Assembly: GCA_004323695.1 (NCBI GenBank)
Contig: SCRU01000089.1
Coordinates: 1 to 39,747 of the forward strand
Reading direction: 5' to 3'
Length of the DNA: 39,747 nt
From: Burkholderiaceae bacterium
Lineage (GTDB): Bacteria > Pseudomonadota > Gammaproteobacteria > Burkholderiales > Burkholderiaceae_C
Below, piece after piece: positions 36,186 through 39,747 of the stretch. Position 1 is the first letter of the stretch. The number at the start of each line of letters is the position of its first letter. The position numbers and the translations under genes are program-made. Under the pieces are notes generated by a model. It was not told where the DNA came from and made no database searches. It saw only the letters and a list, made by a program, of their open reading frames with translations.

Positions 36186-38423
36186 ATGGCATCAGGCAAA
36201 TCGAAAATCATCTACACCCTTACCGACGAGGCGCCGTTTCTCGCCACCTGCTCGTTCCTGCCCATCATCCGCGCGTTCACCGCGCCGGCGGACATCGAGG
36301 TGGCCACCAGCGACATCTCGGTTGCCGGGCGCATCCTGGGGCAGTTCCCCGAGCGCCTGACCGAAGCGCAGCGCGTGCCCGACAACCTGGGCGAGCTGGG
36401 CAAGCTCACGCTCAAACCCGAAGCCAACATCATCAAGCTGCCCAACATCAGCGCCTCGGTGTCCCAGCTGAAAGCCGCGATCAAGGAACTGCAGGACAAG
36501 GGCTACAAGGTGCCGGACTTCCCGGAGAACCCGAAGAGCGACGAAGAAAAGGACGTCCGCGCGCGCTACAACAAATGCATCGGCAGCGCGGTGAACCCGG
36601 TGCTGCGCGAGGGCAACTCGGACCGGCGCGCGCCCAAGGCGGTGAAGGAGTTCGCGCGCAAGCACCCGCACAGCATGGCCGAGTGGAGCCCGGCCTCGCG
36701 CTCGCACGTCTCGCACATGCACCGCGGCGATTTCTACCACGGCGAGAAGTCGATGACGCTGGACAAGGCGCGCAACGTGAAGATGGAGCTCGTCACCACG
36801 AGCGGCAAGGCCATCGTGCTCAAGCCGAACATCCCGCTGCTGGACCGCGAGGTGATCGACTCGATGTTCATGAGCAAGAAGGCGCTGCTCGACTTCTACG
36901 AGGCGCAGATCGAGGACGCGCGCAAGACCGGCGTGATGTTCTCGCTGCACGTGAAGGCCACCATGATGAAGGTGTCGCACCCGATCGTGTTCGGCCACTG
37001 CGTGAAGATCTTCTACAAGGACGCGTTCGCCAAGCACGGCAAGCTGTTCGACGAACTCGGCGTGAACGTGAACAACGGCATGGTGGACCTGTACAACAAG
37101 ATCGCCACGCTGCCGCAGAGCAAGCAGGACGAAATCAAGAACGACCTGCACGCCTGCCACGAGCACCGGCCCGAACTGGCGATGGTGGATTCCGCCAAGG
37201 GCATCACCAACTTCCATTCGCCGAACGACGTGATCGTCGATGCGTCCATGCCCGCGATGATCCGTGCCGGCGGCAAGATGTACGGCGCCGACGGGCGGCT
37301 GAAAGAAGTCAAGGCCGTGATGCCCGAGAGCACCTTCGCGCGCATCTACCAGGAGATGATCAACTTCTGCAAATGGCACGGCGCGTTCGACCCGAAGACC
37401 ATGGGCACCGTGCCCAACGTCGGCCTGATGGCGCAGCAGGCCGAGGAATACGGTAGCCACGACAAGACCTTCGAGATCGCGGAAGACGGCGTGGCCAACA
37501 TCACGGACCTGGCCACGGGCGAGGTGCTGCTGAGCCAGAACGTGGAAGCCGGCGACATCTGGCGCCTGTGCCAGACCAAGGACGCCGCCATCCGCGACTG
37601 GGTCAAGCTGGCCGTCACGCGCGCGCGCAACTCCGGCATGCCGGTGGTGTTCTGGCTGGACTCCTACCGCCCGCATGAGGCGCAGCTCATCACCAAGGTC
37701 AAGCAATACCTGCTGGAACACGACACGAGCGGCCTGGACATCCAGATCATGAGCCAGGTGCGCGCCATGCGCTACACGCTGGAGCGCGTGATCCGCGGCC
37801 TGGACACCATCAGCGCCACCGGCAATATCCTGCGCGACTACCTGACGGACCTGTTCCCGATCATGGAGCTGGGCACCAGCGCCAAGATGCTCTCCATCGT
37901 GCCGCTGATGGCCGGCGGCGGCCTGTACGAAACGGGCGCCGGAGGCTCGGCCCCCAAGCATGTGCAGCAACTGGTGGAGGAAGACCACCTGCGCTGGGAT
38001 TCGCTGGGCGAATTCCTGGCGCTGGCCGTGAGCCTGGAGGACTTGGGGCTGAAAAACGGCAACAACAAGGCCAAGGTGCTCGCCAAAACGCTGGACGCCG
38101 CCACCGGCCAGCTGCTGGACCACAACAAGGGACCGAGTCCCAAGACCGGCCAGCTCGACAACCGCGGCAGCCAGTTCTACCTGGCGCTGTACTGGGCGCA
38201 GGCGCTGGCCGCGCAGGACGAGGATGCAGCGCTCAAGGCGCACTTCGCGCCGTTGGCGAAGACGCTGGCCGGGAACGAACAGAAGATCGTCGCCGAACTG
38301 AACGCCGTGCAGGGCAAACCGGCGGACATCGGCGGCTACTACCTGCCGGATCACCAGAAGTGCGAGGCGGTGATGCGACCTAGCGGGACGTTCAATGCGG
38401 CGATTGAGGGGGTGCGGCGGTGA
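36186..38423 (+). CDS. icd: NADP-dependent isocitrate dehydrogenase, monomeric type
   Basis: A 745-residue enzyme of the monomeric IDH family, converting isocitrate to 2-oxoglutarate with NADP in the TCA cycle. It starts [21 protein letters not shown], the typical N-terminus, and has [62 protein letters not shown]-type segments of the active site. Length (about 740) is characteristic of this form, not the 415-residue dimeric one. A long antisense open frame covers it but is a GC artefact. Confidence 0.97.
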   Translation: MASGKSKIIYTLTDEAPFLATCSFLPIIRAFTAPADIEVATSDISVAGRILGQFPERLTEAQRVPDNLGELGKLTLKPEANIIKLPNISASVSQLKAAIKELQDKGYKVPDFPENPKSDEEKDVRARYNKCIGSAVNPVLREGNSDRRAPKAVKEFARKHPHSMAEWSPASRSHVSHMHRGDFYHGEKSMTLDKARNVKMELVTTSGKAIVLKPNIPLLDREVIDSMFMSKKALLDFYEAQIEDARKTGVMFSLHVKATMMKVSHPIVFGHCVKIFYKDAFAKHGKLFDELGVNVNNGMVDLYNKIATLPQSKQDEIKNDLHACHEHRPELAMVDSAKGITNFHSPNDVIVDASMPAMIRAGGKMYGADGRLKEVKAVMPESTFARIYQEMINFCKWHGAFDPKTMGTVPNVGLMAQQAEEYGSHDKTFEIAEDGVANITDLATGEVLLSQNVEAGDIWRLCQTKDAAIRDWVKLAVTRARNSGMPVVFWLDSYRPHEAQLITKVKQYLLEHDTSGLDIQIMSQVRAMRYTLERVIRGLDTISATGNILRDYLTDLFPIMELGTSAKMLSIVPLMAGGGLYETGAGGSAPKHVQQLVEEDHLRWDSLGEFLALAVSLEDLGLKNGNNKAKVLAKTLDAATGQLLDHNKGPSPKTGQLDNRGSQFYLALYWAQALAAQDEDAALKAHFAPLAKTLAGNEQKIVAELNAVQGKPADIGGYYLPDHQKCEAVMRPSGTFNAAIEGVRR

Positions 38424-38461
38424 CATTGCGGCAGTGGTCGATCCCAGTTGTTATCGCTCAT

Positions 38462-38468
38462 GTTGGGC
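38462..38468 (+). other. GTTGGGC core-like motif before the HNH gene
   Basis: GTTGGGC fits the 3' core consensus of integron attC sites, and a matching GCCCAAC occurs at 39428-39434 just after the HNH stop, followed by a TGACGG/CCGTCA hairpin. No complete attC fold is found around either, so a gene-cassette origin is only suggested. Confidence 0.2.
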
Positions 38469-38516
38469 GGCGGTGATGCGCTAGCGCGACCTTCTTGTTA
38501 GTTAGTTCGGGACCTC

Positions 38517-39419
38517 ATGTTTACAGCTTTGCTTCGAGACAACGAAATATCTGCCGCTCAGGCACGATTCCAAGCCATCCTACAGATGGAAATGCCAGCC
38601 CGGCATGAGCTTTACACAATTGGGTACAAGGGAGGAAGCGGTCCGCAGGATAGATTGCGTGCCAATGACCGGATTTGGTATGTCTCCCATAAGGACGAGG
38701 ACTCTGCTATTCCAAGGTACTGGAATGCATTTGGTCTCGCGCAAAATCTCACAACGACTTCGTCAAACAATATCGTCGTTGAATTGAACGTTCCGTTGTC
38801 GGGGCATACGAAGCAGGTAGGGGCTCTTTTCGCACGTGATAGCAAGGGCAGATTGGTACTACTCCACCGAGGCAAAGTTGGGGGAGGGAGGGTGGGAGTC
38901 GGCAAGGATGCCTTCTTGAAATGGTACGGGCAAGGTCCGGTCGAATATCTGAATCGGGGGACCAATAGGACTGACGAGGCTCTTCTGGTCGCCAGATTCG
39001 AGTCAGATGATGTCGTGGAGAAGGTCGCCGACTTCGTTGTGGCTGTGTCGCGATTTAAGTACCAGATTTCCCAAGAGTCGGTCACGGCGATGAGCGATGC
39101 GGACCTAAAGAAAATCGCAACGAAGGCAAAGAAGCCACACCGAACAACGACGACGGTGACTGTAATCACCCGCGATCAAAATGTAGTCGCCTACGTTAAG
39201 CGCCGCGCGAATGGGCGATGCGAACTATGCGGAGAACTCGCGCCGTTCGAAGACACCAAGGGCGCGCCGTTTCTTGAGTGCCATCATGTTGTGTGGCTTG
39301 CAAATGACGGGCTAGACTCACACGAGAACGCTGTGGCGCTATGCCCAAACTGCCACAGGAAGATGCATGTGCTGGCACGCAAGGCCGACGTTGAGACTCT
39401 GAAGAAGGCGGCATCCTGA
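38517..39419 (+). CDS. HNH endonuclease with unknown N-terminal domain (McrA-like)
   Basis: A 300-residue protein. The C-terminal HNH nuclease has zinc cysteines C235 and C238 (CELCG), the catalytic pair H256-H257 (CHHVVW), N271, and C276, C279, H280 (CPNCHRKMH). The N-terminal 200 residues, with DRIWYVSHKDEDSAIPRYWNAFG, may be a DNA- or modified-base-reading domain as in type IV restriction enzymes such as McrA, but I cannot name it. The gene has visibly lower GC than icd, which suggests recent acquisition. No methyltransferase is adjacent, so if it is a restriction enzyme it may be modification-dependent. Anti-phage defence is inference. Confidence 0.85.
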   Translation: MFTALLRDNEISAAQARFQAILQMEMPARHELYTIGYKGGSGPQDRLRANDRIWYVSHKDEDSAIPRYWNAFGLAQNLTTTSSNNIVVELNVPLSGHTKQVGALFARDSKGRLVLLHRGKVGGGRVGVGKDAFLKWYGQGPVEYLNRGTNRTDEALLVARFESDDVVEKVADFVVAVSRFKYQISQESVTAMSDADLKKIATKAKKPHRTTTTVTVITRDQNVVAYVKRRANGRCELCGELAPFEDTKGAPFLECHHVVWLANDGLDSHENAVALCPNCHRKMHVLARKADVETLKKAAS

Positions 39420-39558
39420 TGCTGTCGCCCAACAAAACGCTGCACCTGACGGCGCTGCCTCCGCTGCTTTGCCGCTCCGTCAAACCGACGCTGACCGGGT
39501 CGGCACGACGATCTGCAATCGCTTCCTCGGTTTCCTGCCTGCCGATGCTGCCATCACT
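39420..39558. other. Intergenic tail after the HNH gene
   Basis: About 140 bases with a GCCCAAC motif and a TGACGG/CCGTCA inverted repeat at about 39447-39482. Short frames on the plus strand are not convincing. The hairpin might end transcription of the HNH gene or be a remnant of a cassette recombination site. Confidence 0.3.
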
Positions 39559-39747
39559 TCACACCGGCGGCCACTGGCGGGCGGTATGCACCAGGGCCAA
39601 CACCCACACCGTGCTCCGGTCGATCTTATACACGAGCCGATAGCTTTCATGCGGTATCAGCTCGCGGGTCCCTGAAATCTTGCCCGGCTTGCCCATCTTC
39701 GGATGCGCGGTCAGTCTGGTGGCAGCGGCGCTAAAAAGTTCGTCCAT
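39559..39747 (-). CDS. RelE/ParE-family toxin, C-terminal part (cut by window end)
   Basis: The last 62 codons or more of a small toxin. The C-terminal segments TRELIPHESYRLVYKID and VWVLALVHTARQWPP are characteristic of the ParE/RelE fold; ParE toxins poison DNA gyrase and RelE toxins cleave mRNA. By similarity to ParE proteins, about 30 N-terminal residues should lie beyond base 39747, with an antitoxin gene expected just upstream there. It is convergent with the HNH gene. Confidence 0.8.
   Translation of the reverse strand: MDELFSAAATRLTAHPKMGKPGKISGTRELIPHESYRLVYKIDRSTVWVLALVHTARQWPPV

Noticed and set aside
36192-38426. 744-codon minus-strand frame opposite icd
   Set aside because: Antisense shadow of a full-length, well-matched icd gene.

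Overview
The window is chromosomal DNA of a betaproteobacterium, most likely Burkholderiales and probably Comamonadaceae (near Polaromonas, Rhodoferax or Acidovorax). The evidence is gene order and protein character: pilBCD-coaE-zapD-yacG, argJ-secA-dciA, petABC-sspA-sspB-tRNA-Thr, and a his gene cluster running into HIT-tatA-tatB-tatC. Coding GC is high. Short GCTATC/TAGC palindromes of the kind I associate with that family are scattered through it. No database search was possible; names rest on motifs, length and context.

Layout. 1-551: non-coding, with a tandem 16-bp repeat and a fragment resembling the 3' end of a tRNA. 552-6011 (+): type IV pilus assembly genes pilB, pilC, pilD, then coaE, zapD and yacG, mostly overlapping or closely packed. 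6033-11488 (-): secA, argJ, a P-loop ATPase and a NUDIX hydrolase, transcribed in that order. 11787-12098 (+): dciA, divergent from secA. 12186-20375: an integrated element of about 8.2 kb between dciA and the tRNA-Thr terminator. 20473-24751 (-): petA-petB-petC, terminator, sspA, sspB, tRNA-Thr(TGT). 24899-25312 (+): mscL with its own terminator. 25373-27296 (-): Nif3-like gene and pdxA. 27370-28536 (+): DegS/DegQ-like protease. 28550-35962 (-): hisC-hisB-hisH-hisA-hisF-hisI-hisE, a membrane protein, HIT, tatA, tatB, tatC. 36186-38423 (+): monomeric NADP isocitrate dehydrogenase. 38517-39747: an AT-richer tail with an HNH endonuclease and the C-terminal part of a RelE/ParE-type toxin.

The element at 12.2-20.4 kb is the most interesting part. 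It carries a P4-type tyrosine integrase, a separate 100-residue protein resembling only the integrase N-terminal domain, an AlpA-like regulator, a primase-polymerase/SF3 helicase, and next to the primase a dense cluster of direct and inverted GGTCA/TGACC repeats that looks like a replication origin. It also has several unrecognised small genes and one oppositely oriented cargo gene of unknown family. There are no capsid, tail, portal or large-terminase genes. This composition fits a phage satellite of the P4/PICI type or a replicating integrative island. A shared 16-bp repeat (AAAGTACCGTCATTTT) inside inverted arms marks both ends.

The remaining genes are housekeeping: pilus assembly, CoA synthesis, division, Sec and Tat export, arginine and histidine synthesis, the bc1 complex, and adaptor-mediated ClpXP proteolysis (sspB).
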